A stretch of 64,000 nucleotides of DNA from Sphingomonas dokdonensis (GTDB lineage Bacteria; Pseudomonadota; Alphaproteobacteria; Sphingomonadales; Sphingomonadaceae): contig NZ_NBBI01000001.1 in assembly GCF_002197685.1 (NCBI RefSeq), forward strand, positions 744,001 through 808,000, in the 5' to 3' direction. The notes under the pieces are model-generated. The model was not told the origin of the DNA. It did not search any database and saw nothing but the letters and a program-made list of their open reading frames with translations. The position numbers and the translations under genes were made by a program. Within the stretch, counting starts at the first letter, position 1. Each line of letters opens with the position of its first letter. Positions 26,635 through 36,466 of this stretch are shown here, one piece after another.

Positions 26635-27510
26635 CTAGCCCGGCCGCCACTCGCTGAGCGTCGCACCCTCGGCATCCTCATAGGCAACCCGATCGAGCCG
26701 GATCGCGACAATGCAGACGGGCCGCTGATCGGGCCCAGATGCGCTGCATTCGATCGCCCGTCCGCTGGGGTAAGAAGCGATGCGTCCTTCCAGCCGCATC
26801 CGGAAGCCGGCGGTCGGCGGTGTCGGTGCGGCATCACCCTCGCCGCGGATTGAATGCTCGTACGCCCGGCCATTACGTCGCCCGAGCCGGGAGCCGCCCT
26901 TCTCGAAGGCAGCGGCAAGTCCGATCGTTTGGGGCGAGGCCGGCGGCGTGCCGGTCTGCAATGGATCGGCCTGAACCGCAGGACACGTCTCCGCCAAGAG
27001 CCACGGGCGCGGCAGCCAAAAGCCCTCCACCGCTTCCCATGTGTCAGGCGCACCCGCCTTCGCGAGCAATGCCGAATCGGTCCAGTCGCTTGGCGTCATG
27101 CGCAGCTGAATGGCCTTGTGGTCGGTGCTCCAGCTCCAGACCGGCAGGCCGCTTCCGTCGGTCGCCGAAGCGTCGGCGACGGTCGGACCAGTACAACCAA
27201 AGGGAATGCGTACAGCGAAATTCCTGCCAACCAACGGATCGCTAGTGGGCGACGCTTCTCCCTGCGCAAAGCTCGACGCAGCCTGCGTAGCCGCGGACAC
27301 GAGATCGCTGCGCGTGAGCGGCGGGAGGGGTAACGGCACGACGGGCGCTGCCGTCTCGTTAGCGTCTGCAGGCGCCGCCGCAGGGACGTCTGCCGTGTTC
27401 GCAGTCGGCTCCTTTTGATCGCAACTTGCCAGCGACAAAGCGGAAAGCGTCAACGCGGCGGTGGCGGCTGCGGAGCGGAAGGTAGCGGATCTCGGGTCAC
27501 GGCGAAGCAT
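26635..27510 (-). CDS. Putative lipoprotein of unknown function
   Basis: This 291-residue protein begins with a lipoprotein signal ending in the lipobox LASC at about residue 29 and followed by D, so it should be lipid-anchored. A Pro/Ala/Thr-rich linker follows. The mature part has PLVGRNFAVRIPFGCTGP, WSWSTDHKAIQLRMTPSDW and ACS/CIVAIRL stretches with several cysteines that may pair. I do not recognise a named domain; similar lipoproteins occur in sphingomonads. It stands alone between the BCCT gene (convergent) and an SLC13 permease (divergent). No function is proposed. Confidence 0.75.
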   Translation of the reverse strand: MLRRDPRSATFRSAAATAALTLSALSLASCDQKEPTANTADVPAAAPADANETAAPVVPLPLPPLTRSDLVSAATQAASSFAQGEASPTSDPLVGRNFAVRIPFGCTGPTVADASATDGSGLPVWSWSTDHKAIQLRMTPSDWTDSALLAKAGAPDTWEAVEGFWLPRPWLLAETCPAVQADPLQTGTPPASPQTIGLAAAFEKGGSRLGRRNGRAYEHSIRGEGDAAPTPPTAGFRMRLEGRIASYPSGRAIECSASGPDQRPVCIVAIRLDRVAYEDAEGATLSEWRPG

Positions 27511-27598
27511 GTCCGCGGGATAGCACCAGCGGCCTCAAAATGGGAGCGTTGTGCGTGCTGCGCTTGACGAAAGCGCGGCAGGGGGGTCTGCCACGCAC

Positions 27599-28900
27599 AT
27601 GAACTTCAATCAGATTGCCGCGCTGGTCGTCCTTGTTGCCGTCGTCGGTGTGCTGATCCACGGCAAGATCCGGTCGGAGGTGGCCGCGTTGGCGGCGGCA
27701 GCATCGCTGATGCTGCTTGGCGTGATCCGTCCGGTAGAGGTGCAGGAAGCCTTTGCGAGCCCCGCCATCATCGCGCTAGCCTGCCTGTTCATCATCGCAT
27801 ACGCGATCGAACTCTCCGGGCTGCTCGGCTTGCTGATCCGACAGGCGACCAAATTGTGCGCCCGGCTGGGCAGTTTGGGTTTGTGGATCGTCATGGTGCT
27901 GTGCGGCGCCGGATCGGCATTTCTCAACAACACGCCGATTGTCGTCCTCGCGGCGCCGGTGGTGAAGGATGTGGCGACCTCGCTTGGCCTGTCGCCCAAG
28001 CGCTTCCTGATCCCGCTGAGCTACATTACGATCATGGGCGGATCGTGCACCTTGATCGGCACGTCCACCAATCTGCTGGTCAACGACATGGCGCGTAACG
28101 CCGGCCAGCCGGTGTTCGGGGTTTTCGAGATCACCCCGGTGGGTCTGGTCGTCGCGGCGGCGGGCGGGCTGTACCTGTTCCTTTTCGGTGGTCGGCTGCT
28201 GGCGCATAGCCAGGATGGCGAGGAAGCGCCGAGCAGCAAGACCACCAACCAGACCGGCGACGGCACCTTGGGCGATGCCAAGATGTTCACGATGAAGACG
28301 CCGTTCCAGCCGCGCAAGGCGGCTATTTCGCTTGGCGTGTTCATGGTGGTGATCCTCTCGGCGGCGGTTGGCGTCACCTCCATCGCCGCGGCCGCCTTTG
28401 CCGGCGCGGTGCTGCTGATCCTTCTGAAGATCATCAGCCCTGAAGAAGCCTATGCGGGGCTCCGGCCGGAGGTGCTGCTGCTGATCGCAGGCATGGTGGT
28501 GGTCGGTTTGTCGATCGAGGTAACGGGGTTGGCGGCGGCCGGCACAGCCAAGCTGATCGACTTCATCCGGCCGTTCGGACCGCTGGTGGCGCTGGCCATT
28601 CTGTATGGCGTCACGCTGTTCGCCACCGAGATCCTGTCCAACGCCGCGGTCGCGGTGCTGATCACCCCGGTTGCCGTAGCGTTGGCGGAAAGCCTGGGCG
28701 TGGCGCCGCGCCCGTTTCTGATCGCGGTGATGATGGCGGCGAGCGCCGCCTTTGCGACACCGTTCGGCTATCAGACCAACGTGCTCGTCTTTCAGGTGGG
28801 CAACTACAAATACCTCGATTTCGTGCGGGTCGGCGTGCCGCTCAATCTGGTGACTTGGGCCGCCGGCGTGATCGCCATTCCGATCTTTTTTCCGTTCTGA
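27599..28900 (+). CDS. SLC13/DASS-family anion permease
   Basis: This 433-residue membrane protein has about 11 hydrophobic segments and the twin SNT-type motifs of the divalent anion:Na+ symporter family: NNTPIVVLAAP and GTSTNLLVND in the first half, and SNAAVAVLITP and TPFGYQTNVLV in the second. Substrates of the family are dicarboxylates, sulfate or phosphate. It lacks the cytoplasmic TrkA_C domains found in longer bacterial members. ATG 27599 is preceded by a GCAGGGGGG run; the frame is open slightly further upstream. An antiporter gene follows after 171 bp on the same strand. Confidence 0.85.
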   Translation: MNFNQIAALVVLVAVVGVLIHGKIRSEVAALAAAASLMLLGVIRPVEVQEAFASPAIIALACLFIIAYAIELSGLLGLLIRQATKLCARLGSLGLWIVMVLCGAGSAFLNNTPIVVLAAPVVKDVATSLGLSPKRFLIPLSYITIMGGSCTLIGTSTNLLVNDMARNAGQPVFGVFEITPVGLVVAAAGGLYLFLFGGRLLAHSQDGEEAPSSKTTNQTGDGTLGDAKMFTMKTPFQPRKAAISLGVFMVVILSAAVGVTSIAAAAFAGAVLLILLKIISPEEAYAGLRPEVLLLIAGMVVVGLSIEVTGLAAAGTAKLIDFIRPFGPLVALAILYGVTLFATEILSNAAVAVLITPVAVALAESLGVAPRPFLIAVMMAASAAFATPFGYQTNVLVFQVGNYKYLDFVRVGVPLNLVTWAAGVIAIPIFFPF

Positions 28901-28941
28901 AGCATGCGCCGGTCGCCAGTGAAACGTTGATGTCGCATGCT
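28901..28941. repeat. 8-bp perfect inverted repeat with 25-bp spacer
   Basis: AGCATGCG (28901-28908) is repeated inverted as CGCATGCT (28934-28941). It begins directly after the SLC13 stop and lies upstream of the antiporter. There is no T-run, so it is not a simple terminator. It may be an operator or an RNA stem; nothing further can be said. Confidence 0.35.
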
Positions 28942-29071
28942 ACAGCCGTTGCAGGCAATCGAGGGCTGGAGAAATCATGCGCGTGATGAGCCGGCAGCGG
29001 CCGAGACAATGCAGGCAGATGCCGACGCCACGTACGGGACGGCGGCCGCGGAAGGACAGCGGGGCGATCGC

Positions 29072-30277
29072 ATGAGGGAGTTTGGTTTCGAGCAGCTCGG
29101 CCTCGTCCTTGTTGTCGCGTCGCTTGTGGCGATGCTGTCGCGGCGGATCGGATTGCCGTATACGGCCGGGCTCGTACTGGCGGGCATGGCGCTCGCGCTC
29201 TTCCCGGCTGGTGCCGAACTGCCGCTGTCGCGCGAGTTGATCTTCAACGTCTTTCTCCCGCCGCTGATCTTCGAGGCGGCATTGCAGCTGAAGTGGGACC
29301 GCTTCCGTCAGCAGATGCCGTTGACGGTTGTTCTGGCCTTTCTGGGCGTTGCCGTGTCGGCAGCGGTGGTTGCGATCGGCATGCGCGTCGGGCTCGGCTG
29401 GAGCTGGCTTGGCGCAGCGTTCTTTGGCGTGCTGATCGCGGCGACTGACCCGGTGTCGGTGATCGCCGCGTTCAAGGAGATGCGGGCAGAACCGCGGTTG
29501 AGGATCGTGGTCGAGTCGGAAAGCCTGCTTAACGACGGAGTGGCTGCAGTGGGCTTTGCACTGCTCGCCGGTGTGGCTGCGGGAACGCCGCTCAGTGCCG
29601 GTGCCGTCGCATTGTCATTTGGATGGACAGTGCTGGGTGGGCTGATCTTCGGGGCGGCGACCGCTGCTGTCATCCTGCTGATTGCTGGTCGGACGGAAGA
29701 TCATCTGGTCGAGATTACCCTTACCACCGTTGCAGCCTGGGGCTCGTTTCTGGTGGCGGAGCATTTCCACGCCTCGGGGGTGTTTTCCGCGCTAATCGCC
29801 GGCCTGATCGTCGGCAACATCGGGTGGATGGGTTCGATATCGGACACCGGCCGCGAGCACGTGGTGGGATTCTGGGAATATGCCGCGTTTCTCGCCAATT
29901 CGTGCTTGTTCATCCTGATCGGCAGCCATGAAGCGCATCAGCCGATCGCGCTACTCACCGCAGCGCTTGGGCTGGCGATCGTCCTGACGCTGATCGGGCG
30001 AGCTGCTGCCATCTACCCGCTGGCCTTTCTATTCAGAGCGACCACTCTTCGGCTTCCGGCGACCTACCAGCATGTTCTGGTATGGGGTGGCCTTCGCGGC
30101 GCCGTGGGATTGGCGCTTGCGCTGGCGGTGCCGGGCACGGTCGCGGAACGGGCCGACATCATCGTGCTGACGTTCGGCGTCGTGGCGTTTTCGATCTTTG
30201 TTCAGGGGCTGACCATGCCGCCATTGATCCGCCGGTGGCGCCTGACCCGCCCCGCCGGCGAACCTGATGAGCACTGA
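29072..30277 (+). CDS. CPA1-family Na+/H+ antiporter (NhaP-like)
   Basis: This 401-residue cation:proton antiporter has about 12 membrane segments. Family features are FLPPLIFEAALQLKW, AATDPVSVIAAFKEM with the aspartate of the ion site, VVESESLLNDGVAAVGFALL and WGGLRGAVGLALAL. It exchanges Na+ (or K+) for protons at the inner membrane and helps pH and salt tolerance. ATG 29072 lies behind AGGACAGCGGGG and begins the first helix; the longer frame to 28937 gives a non-homologous tail. There is no long C-terminal cytoplasmic domain. Confidence 0.9.
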   Translation: MREFGFEQLGLVLVVASLVAMLSRRIGLPYTAGLVLAGMALALFPAGAELPLSRELIFNVFLPPLIFEAALQLKWDRFRQQMPLTVVLAFLGVAVSAAVVAIGMRVGLGWSWLGAAFFGVLIAATDPVSVIAAFKEMRAEPRLRIVVESESLLNDGVAAVGFALLAGVAAGTPLSAGAVALSFGWTVLGGLIFGAATAAVILLIAGRTEDHLVEITLTTVAAWGSFLVAEHFHASGVFSALIAGLIVGNIGWMGSISDTGREHVVGFWEYAAFLANSCLFILIGSHEAHQPIALLTAALGLAIVLTLIGRAAAIYPLAFLFRATTLRLPATYQHVLVWGGLRGAVGLALALAVPGTVAERADIIVLTFGVVAFSIFVQGLTMPPLIRRWRLTRPAGEPDEH

Positions 30278-30329
30278 AGCGGCACTACTCGCCTGCCGGT
30301 TGCTAAGCAGGTGGAGGACAGAAGAAGAA

Positions 30330-30406
30330 TGGCGCGCCCGGCAGGAATCGAACCTGCGGCCCCAAGCTTAGAAGGCTCGTGCTCTATCCAACTGAGCTAC
30401 GGGCGC
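30330..30406 (-). tRNA. tRNA-Arg (anticodon TCT)
   Basis: The minus strand folds as a full cloverleaf of 77 nt. It has a 7-bp acceptor stem (GCGCCCG with CGGGCGC), a D arm GCTC-AGTTGGATA-GAGC, an anticodon arm CGAGC-CTTCTAA-GCTTG with TCT, and a T arm GCAGG-TTCGAAT-CCTGC. The CCA end is encoded. It reads AGA codons, which are rare in this GC-rich genome. Confidence 0.97.
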
Positions 30407-30465
30407 GCGGCTTGCGCCTGTTAGCGTGGATTGCGGGCGAGTGAAACTGCCGGCATGATCGGTGC

Positions 30466-31209
30466 ATGAGCGAGGGGGCGAAACCGGGGCGGGTCTCCGC
30501 CGATTGGCTGCACGGCCGCAACCTGCGCTTCTACGACTTCATCATGGCGGCGTTTGTCGCCATCCTGCTGCTCTCGAACGTGCTGGGCGCCGGCAAGGTG
30601 GCGCAGATCTGGTTGCCGGGCGTCGGCTATTGGCCGTTTGGCGCCGGGATCCTGTTTTTTCCGATCAGCTACATCATCGGAGACGTGCTCACCGAGGTGT
30701 ACGGCTACGCACGCGCGAGGCGGGTGATCTGGGCGGGCTTTAGCGCAACAGTGTTCATGGCGTTTATGTCGTGGGTGGTCGTTGCGCTGCCGCCTGCGCC
30801 GGATTGGACCAACCAGCCGGCATACGAGGCGGTGTTCGGTCAGGTGCCGCGCATCGTGTTCGCCAGCATGTGCGCGTTCTGGGCGGGAGAGTTCGTCAAC
30901 TCCTATGTGCTTGCCAGGCTGAAGGTCGCAACGGCGGGGCGCCATTTGTGGATGCGAACCATCGGCTCAACGATCGTGGGGCAGGGTGTGGACAGCGCGA
31001 TCTTCTATCCACTGGCGTTTCTCTATGCCGAAGGATGGACGACGCAGCTGGTCTTCACCGTGCTGGTGACGCAATGGGTGCTGAAGGTTTCGTGGGAGGT
31101 GTTGCTGACGCCGCTGACGTACCTGGTGGTGGGGGCGCTGAAGCGGGCGGAAGGCGTTGACGTCTATGACGAGGACACGAACTTCACGCCTTTCGGCACC
31201 AAGGTCTGA
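30466..31209 (+). CDS. yhhQ: Queuosine-precursor transporter (YhhQ/VUT family)
   Basis: This 247-residue membrane protein has about six helices and the family signatures LLLSNVLGAGKV, FFPISYIIGDVLTEVYGYAR, VWAGEFVNSYV-type and GSTIVGQGVDSAIFYPLAF. YhhQ imports the queuosine precursors preQ0/preQ1. The same window encodes the de novo enzymes QueC and QueE at 46-48 kb, so the strain seems able both to make and to salvage the precursor. It stands between the tRNA gene and the convergent purQ, 17 bp away. Confidence 0.9.
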   Translation: MSEGAKPGRVSADWLHGRNLRFYDFIMAAFVAILLLSNVLGAGKVAQIWLPGVGYWPFGAGILFFPISYIIGDVLTEVYGYARARRVIWAGFSATVFMAFMSWVVVALPPAPDWTNQPAYEAVFGQVPRIVFASMCAFWAGEFVNSYVLARLKVATAGRHLWMRTIGSTIVGQGVDSAIFYPLAFLYAEGWTTQLVFTVLVTQWVLKVSWEVLLTPLTYLVVGALKRAEGVDVYDEDTNFTPFGTKV

Positions 31210-31226
31210 TCGCCATCAACCTGCCG

Positions 31227-31892
31227 TCAGGCGACGAGATCGAGCAGTCCTTCAAACAATCTGCGCCCGTCGGTGCCGCCATGCGCGCCTTCGACGCGGC
31301 GTTCGGGGTGTGGCATCATGCCGAGCACGTTACCGGCATCGTTGAGGATGCCGGCAATGCGGCGTGCCGAGCCGTTCACCTCTTCGTCGTAGCGAAAGGC
31401 GACGCGCCCCTCGCCCTCGAGGCGGTCGAGCGTTTCCTGATCGGCGACGTAATTGCCGTCGTGGTGCGCGACCGGCACCGTGATCGTCTCGCCGGCGGCG
31501 TAGCGGCTGGTGAACGCACTGTCGCCGTTCTCCACGGTGAGCGATACGTTGCGGCAGACAAAATCGAGGCCGGCGTTGCGCATCAGCGCACCCGGCAGCA
31601 GGCCCGCCTCGGTCAGCACCTGGAAACCGTTGCAAACGCCGAAGACCGGTAGCCCGCCGGCCGCCTTGTCGGCGACGGCGCGCATGATCGGCGAGCGCGC
31701 AGCCATCGCGCCGGAGCGGAGATAGTCGCCGTAGGAGAAGCCGCCGGGGACCGCGAGAAAGCCGATGCCGTCGGGCAGCTCGGTTTCGCGGTGCCACACC
31801 ATGATCGGCTTGGTGCCGATCACGCTTTCCAGCGCGACCGCAATGTCGCGATCGCAATTGGAGCCGGGGAAAACGACAACCGCCGTCTTCAT
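31227..31892 (-). CDS. purQ: Phosphoribosylformylglycinamidine synthase, glutaminase subunit
   Basis: PurQ releases ammonia from glutamine for the PurL step of purine synthesis. The 221-residue class I amidotransferase has the nucleophile Cys87 in [10 protein letters not shown], the oxyanion stretch [15 protein letters not shown] and the His/Glu pair in [10 protein letters not shown]. Its ATG overlaps the purS stop by four bases. The subunit layout PurS-PurQ with a separate small PurL is the alphaproteobacterial/Gram-positive type. purL itself is not in the window. Confidence 0.97.
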   Translation of the reverse strand: MKTAVVVFPGSNCDRDIAVALESVIGTKPIMVWHRETELPDGIGFLAVPGGFSYGDYLRSGAMAARSPIMRAVADKAAGGLPVFGVCNGFQVLTEAGLLPGALMRNAGLDFVCRNVSLTVENGDSAFTSRYAAGETITVPVAHHDGNYVADQETLDRLEGEGRVAFRYDEEVNGSARRIAGILNDAGNVLGMMPHPERRVEGAHGGTDGRRLFEGLLDLVA

Positions 31893-32119
31893 GCGCGCTC
31901 GACCCGGTAATTCTCGATCACGGTATTGGTGAGCAGCTGACGGCACATCGCATCGACCTGCGCATCGTCGACGGAGTCGGCGACGTCGAGCTCTATCAGC
32001 TTGCCGACCCGCGCGCCCTCGACGCCGGCGAAGCCGAGGCCGGAGAGGGCGTGTTCGATCGCCTTGCCCTGAGGGTCGAGGACGCCGGGCTTCAGGGTGA
32101 CGTGAATGCGCAATTTCAT
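31889..32119 (-). CDS. purS: Phosphoribosylformylglycinamidine synthase subunit PurS
   Basis: This is the 76-residue small subunit that holds PurQ and PurL together and helps channel ammonia. The family start [20 protein letters not shown] is present, followed by the LSGLGF stretch and a C-terminal [13 protein letters not shown]. It lies 49 bp after purC and overlaps purQ by four bases. ATG 32119 was chosen because it gives the standard PurS length. Confidence 0.96.
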   Translation of the reverse strand: MKLRIHVTLKPGVLDPQGKAIEHALSGLGFAGVEGARVGKLIELDVADSVDDAQVDAMCRQLLTNTVIENYRVERA

Positions 32120-32168
32120 GGCGGGCCCGCTATTCGATGAGGGTGAGTATCGCAACCGTGCGCGGACG

Positions 32169-32948
32169 TTACTTGCCGCGACGCTCGCGGTGTTCGGCCA
32201 TGTCGAGAACCGCGGTCTCGCCGCCCTCCGGCAAGAGACCGAGACGACGCGCGACCTCCTGATAGGCCTCGACCTCGCCGCCGAGATCACGGCGGAAGCG
32301 ATCCTTGTCGAGCTTTTCGTTGGTGGTCATGTCCCACAAACGGCAGCCGTCGGGGCTGATCTCGTCCGCCAGGATGATGCGGCCGTAGTCGTTGTCCCAG
32401 ATGCGGCCGAACTCGAGCTTGAAGTCGACCAGGCGGATGCCGATGCCGGCGAACAGCCCCGACAGGAAATCGTTCACGCGGATCGCGAGGTCGGCGATGT
32501 CGTGCATTTCTTCCTGGCTGGCCCAGCCGAAGGCGGCGATATGTTCGTCGGAGATCATCGGATCGCCGAGCGCATCGTCCTTATAGTAATATTCGATGAT
32601 CGTGCGCGGCAGCTTGGTGCCTTCCTCGATCCCAAGCCGCTTGCTGAGCGAACCGGCGGCGACGTTGCGCACCACCACCTCGATCGGCACGATCTCCACC
32701 TGGCGGATGAGTTGTTCGCGCATGTTGAGACGACGGATGAAGTGCGTCGGCACGCCGATCGCGTCGAGCATGGTGAAGACATGCTCGCTGATCCGGTTGT
32801 TCAGGACGCCCTTGCCGTTGATCGTGCCCTTTTTCTGAGCGTTGAAGGCGGTGGCATCGTCCTTGAAATACTGGATCAAGGTGCCGGGTTCGGGACCCTC
32901 GTAAAGGATCTTGGCCTTGCCTTCGTAGATCTGCCGGCGCCGCGCCAT
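32169..32948 (-). CDS. purC: Phosphoribosylaminoimidazole-succinocarboxamide synthase (SAICAR synthetase)
   Basis: PurC joins aspartate to CAIR, using ATP, in de novo purine synthesis. The 259-residue protein begins with the family motif [19 protein letters not shown] and contains [17 protein letters not shown] and the signature [13 protein letters not shown] 32948 gives standard length; the longer frame upstream is non-homologous. It is the first of purC-purS-purQ. Confidence 0.97.
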   Translation of the reverse strand: MARRRQIYEGKAKILYEGPEPGTLIQYFKDDATAFNAQKKGTINGKGVLNNRISEHVFTMLDAIGVPTHFIRRLNMREQLIRQVEIVPIEVVVRNVAAGSLSKRLGIEEGTKLPRTIIEYYYKDDALGDPMISDEHIAAFGWASQEEMHDIADLAIRVNDFLSGLFAGIGIRLVDFKLEFGRIWDNDYGRIILADEISPDGCRLWDMTTNEKLDKDRFRRDLGGEVEAYQEVARRLGLLPEGGETAVLDMAEHRERRGK

Positions 32949-33053
32949 CGCATCACCCCTGAAATGGATAGCCCCGGCCACGCGACGTGTCGGCGCGGCC
33001 GGGGCGGGAATCGCCTGCCGTATAGGGTAGGGGGGCGAGGGGTGCAACGTCGC

Positions 33054-33995
33054 TCACCGATCGGGTGCCGCCGACAGCGCGCCGCGGATCGCCTCCTTTG
33101 CCTTCGTCCAAGCGGCGGTGCCTGGCGTCACCAGCTCGACGTGGCCGGTGGCGGGGACGGTCACGAGCCTCGCACGGTCGCCCGCACGTGTGGCGCGCGC
33201 GACATAGTCGGTGGCCATGCGGTAGGGAATGATGCGGTCTTCGCGGCCGTTGACGAGGGTCTGCGGGGTGCCGAACGGCAGGAGGCGGGGTACCGAGGTG
33301 TCGGCATACGGATCGCGCCGATCGGTACCGACCAGTTTTGCGACCACTTCCGTACCGCAGCCATTGTCGGGGCTGGCGGCGGTTGCCTCCAGATCGGGGA
33401 GGCCGCCGAGACTGATGACGTGATCGATCTTCAGCGGGCTCGCGGTGCGCAGCGGGCTGTCGGCGGGAAGTTTGCTGCGCCCGGCGAGCCACAGGGCGAG
33501 GTGACCACCGGCGGAGTGGCCGACCGCGACGATCCGCTTGATATCCAGATTGTACTTTGCGGCGTTCGCGGCGAGTTGGTCGCTGGCCTTTGCCGCATCT
33601 GCGAAGGTGCCGGGATAACCACCGCCGCTGCGATCCACCCCACGATAGTCGATGTTCCACACCGCGATGCCATCATGCCGCAAGTCGGCGGCGATCCAGT
33701 CCATGATCGACCGGTCGGCGATCTTCGTCTGCCAGCAGCCGCCGTGCACCATCAGGACAACCGGGTGCGGCCCGGACCCGGCGGGGAGCCACACGTCGAC
33801 CTTCTGCATGGTGTCGTCACCATAAGCGATGGTCGCATCGGGCTTTTCGCGCGCACGGGATGTAAGGTCGTCCCAGGTGAGCGGGGCGAAGGCAGTTGCG
33901 GGAGTGGTGCTGGTCATGACTGCGGGAGAACATGACGTGGCGAGGAGCAGGGCGGCAAGTAGGGGGCGGGGCCAAACTTCTCGAAACTTGTGCAT
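33054..33995 (-). CDS. Alpha/beta-hydrolase esterase, probable lipoprotein
   Basis: This 313-residue protein starts with a short signal ending in the lipobox ATSC at about residue 22, so it is probably anchored in an envelope membrane. The hydrolase fold follows with the oxyanion motif HGGCW at 84-88, the nucleophile Ser161 in GHSAGGH, Asp253 in NGREDRIIP and His285 in TGHVEL. It resembles carboxylesterase/BD-FAE and kynurenine-formamidase-like families. The substrate is not evident. It is divergent from parC with 163 bp between starts. Confidence 0.85.
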   Translation of the reverse strand: MHKFREVWPRPLLAALLLATSCSPAVMTSTTPATAFAPLTWDDLTSRAREKPDATIAYGDDTMQKVDVWLPAGSGPHPVVLMVHGGCWQTKIADRSIMDWIAADLRHDGIAVWNIDYRGVDRSGGGYPGTFADAAKASDQLAANAAKYNLDIKRIVAVGHSAGGHLALWLAGRSKLPADSPLRTASPLKIDHVISLGGLPDLEATAASPDNGCGTEVVAKLVGTDRRDPYADTSVPRLLPFGTPQTLVNGREDRIIPYRMATDYVARATRAGDRARLVTVPATGHVELVTPGTAAWTKAKEAIRGALSAAPDR

Positions 33996-34158
33996 AAAGC
34001 CAATCTTTTGACCGTGTGATGTTCCGGCCGGGTGGGATCGAACGGCGGGAGCCGGAGTGCAGGCGGAGCGCATTGCGGCAAGGTGACACATCCGGCGGCT
34101 GTAGGACAGTGAGCGGAACGGTTGTGGAACATGGCCACAGCCTGCTAGCACACGGGCC

Positions 34159-36414
34159 ATGCCGACCGATGCGACCGCGCTGCCACCCGACAATCCGCCC
34201 GTGGGGGTGTTCGACGCGCCGTTCGATTCCGCGCTGTCGGAACGGTATCTCGTCTATGCGCTGTCGACGATTACCGCACGATCGTTGCCGGATGTTCGCG
34301 ACGGGCTGAAGCCGGTGCACCGCCGCTTGCTGTGGGCGATGCGACTGCTGCGGCTCGACCCCAGCCAAGGGTACAAGAAGTGCGCGCGCGTCGTCGGTGA
34401 CGTGATCGGTAAATACCATCCGCATGGCGATCAGTCGGTTTACGACGCGATGGTGCGCCTCGCGCAGGATTTCGCGCTCCGCTATCCGCTGGTCGACGGA
34501 CAGGGCAATTTCGGCAACATCGACGGCGATAACGCCGCCGCCTATCGCTACACCGAGGCGCGGCTGACGCAGGTCGCGATCGACCTGATGGACGGGCTAG
34601 ACGAGGATGCCGTCGGCTTTCGCCCGACCTATAACGGCGAGGACCACGAGCCGGAGCTGTTCCCCGGCCTGTTCCCCAACCTGCTGGCGAATGGGGCGAG
34701 CGGAATCGCGGTCGGCATGGCGACGAGCATCCCGCCGCACAATGCGGCGGAGCTGCTCGATGCGGCGATCGCGCTGATCGACGATCCCGCTGCCGACCCG
34801 CTGGCACATGTGCTGGGGCCCGACTTCCCCACCGGCGGCCTGCTGGTGGATGCACCGGCGATCATTCGCGAAGCCTATGCGACCGGGCGCGGCGCCTTTC
34901 GCGTGCGCTGCCGCTGGAGCGTCGAGAAGGAAAAGGGCGGGAGCTGGCAGATCGTCGTCGGCGAGATCCCGTATGGCGTGCAGAAGGGCAAGCTGATCGA
35001 GCAGATCGCCGGTCTGGTAAACGACAAGAAGTTCCCGATTCTGGCCGATGTGCGCGACGAGTCGGATGCCGAGATCCGGCTGGTGCTCGAGCCGCGCAGC
35101 CGCACAGTCGATCCGCAGCTGTTGATGGACGGGCTGTATCGCCTTTCCGACCTGGAAGTGCGCGTGCCGCTGAACCTGAACGTGCTCGACGCGTCGCGCA
35201 CGCCGCGGGTGATGAGCCTGGCCGAGGCATTGTCGGCATGGGTGGAGCATCAGTTCATCGTCCTGCGCCGGCGCACCGAGCATCGGCTGGCGAAGATCGC
35301 CGACCGACTGGAGCTGGTGAAGGGCTACATCATCGCCTTCCTCAACCTCGACCGGGTGATCGAGATCATCCGCACCGAGGACGAGCCGAAGGCGGTAATG
35401 ATGGCCGAGTTCGACCTGACCGACCGGCAGGCCGAGGCAATACTCAACATGCGGCTGCGCAGCTTGCGCCGGCTGGAGGAAATGGAGCTGAAGCGCGAAC
35501 AGGCGGCACTGGAGAAGGAGCAGGCGAGCCTTCAACTGCTCCTCGGCTCCGACCAGCGGCAGCGCACGCGGATGAAAAAGGACCTGACGACGATCCGCGA
35601 CCGTTATGGTCCGGAGACGGCGCTGGGCAAGCGGCGCACAACGCTGGAGGAAGCGGCGCCGGCGCGCGACATCCCGATGGAGGCGATGATCGAGCGCGAG
35701 CCGATCACGGTGATCCTGTCGCAGCGCGGCTGGATCCGCGCCATGAAGGGGCATGTCGATCTCGCCTCCGCCGAGACGCTGAAGTTCAAGGAAGGCGACG
35801 GGCCGGCCTTCGCCTTTCACGCGCAGACCACCGACAAGCTGCTGCTCGCGGCGGAGAACGGGCGTTTCTACACGATGGGCGCCGACAAGCTGCCGGGCGG
35901 GCGTGGCTTTGGCGAGCCGGTGCGCGCGACGATCGACCTCGACGGCAATGTCGGCATCGTCCGGCTGCTGAAGGCGGAGCGCGAGGGCAAGCTGCTGGTG
36001 GCGGCAAGCGACGGGCGCGGCTTTATCGTGGCGGTGACCGAGGTGATCGCCGAAACGCGCAAGGGCAAGAATGTGGTGAGCCCGCGGCCCGGCGCGAAGC
36101 TGGCGGTGGTGCATCCGGTGCAGGCCGGCGACGACTACGTCGCGGCGATCGGTGACAATCGCAAGATGGTGGTGTTCCCGATCGGCGAGCTGCCGGAGAT
36201 GACGCGCGGGCAGGGATCGCAGCTCCAGCGCTATCGCGACGGTGGGCTGAGCGACGCGACGACGTTCCGCTTCGGCGAAGGGCTGAGCTGGCCGATGGGC
36301 GGCGAAACCGGGCGGACGCGGACCGAAGCCGACCTGTCGTCGTGGCGCACGGCGCGCGGCGCGGCGGGGCGCATGCCGCCGACGGGCTTTCCCCGTAACA
36401 ATCGGTTCACGTAA
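34159..36414 (+). CDS. parC: DNA topoisomerase IV subunit A
   Basis: ParC is the DNA-cleaving subunit of topoisomerase IV, which unlinks daughter chromosomes. The 751-residue protein has the breakage-reunion core with [20 protein letters not shown], the quinolone-determining stretch [20 protein letters not shown] and catalytic Tyr131 in YRYTEARL. The Ser usually found two residues before Asp of the QRDR is Asp-Gln-Ser here, as in normal ParC. A C-terminal beta-pinwheel covers about residues 490-740. ParE is not in the window. Confidence 0.97.
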   Translation: MPTDATALPPDNPPVGVFDAPFDSALSERYLVYALSTITARSLPDVRDGLKPVHRRLLWAMRLLRLDPSQGYKKCARVVGDVIGKYHPHGDQSVYDAMVRLAQDFALRYPLVDGQGNFGNIDGDNAAAYRYTEARLTQVAIDLMDGLDEDAVGFRPTYNGEDHEPELFPGLFPNLLANGASGIAVGMATSIPPHNAAELLDAAIALIDDPAADPLAHVLGPDFPTGGLLVDAPAIIREAYATGRGAFRVRCRWSVEKEKGGSWQIVVGEIPYGVQKGKLIEQIAGLVNDKKFPILADVRDESDAEIRLVLEPRSRTVDPQLLMDGLYRLSDLEVRVPLNLNVLDASRTPRVMSLAEALSAWVEHQFIVLRRRTEHRLAKIADRLELVKGYIIAFLNLDRVIEIIRTEDEPKAVMMAEFDLTDRQAEAILNMRLRSLRRLEEMELKREQAALEKEQASLQLLLGSDQRQRTRMKKDLTTIRDRYGPETALGKRRTTLEEAAPARDIPMEAMIEREPITVILSQRGWIRAMKGHVDLASAETLKFKEGDGPAFAFHAQTTDKLLLAAENGRFYTMGADKLPGGRGFGEPVRATIDLDGNVGIVRLLKAEREGKLLVAASDGRGFIVAVTEVIAETRKGKNVVSPRPGAKLAVVHPVQAGDDYVAAIGDNRKMVVFPIGELPEMTRGQGSQLQRYRDGGLSDATTFRFGEGLSWPMGGETGRTRTEADLSSWRTARGAAGRMPPTGFPRNNRFT

Positions 36415-36466
36415 CAACCGTTTCGGATTCAACGAACGTTAACGCCGTTCATCTACACGTTGACCA

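Noticed and set aside
32106..33935. 609-codon plus-strand frame across purC and the esterase
   Set aside because: It runs through two convincing minus-strand genes and has no recognisable domain.
34597..36432. 611-codon minus-strand frame across parC
   Set aside because: ParC on the plus strand is unmistakable, and the antisense product shows no family motif.
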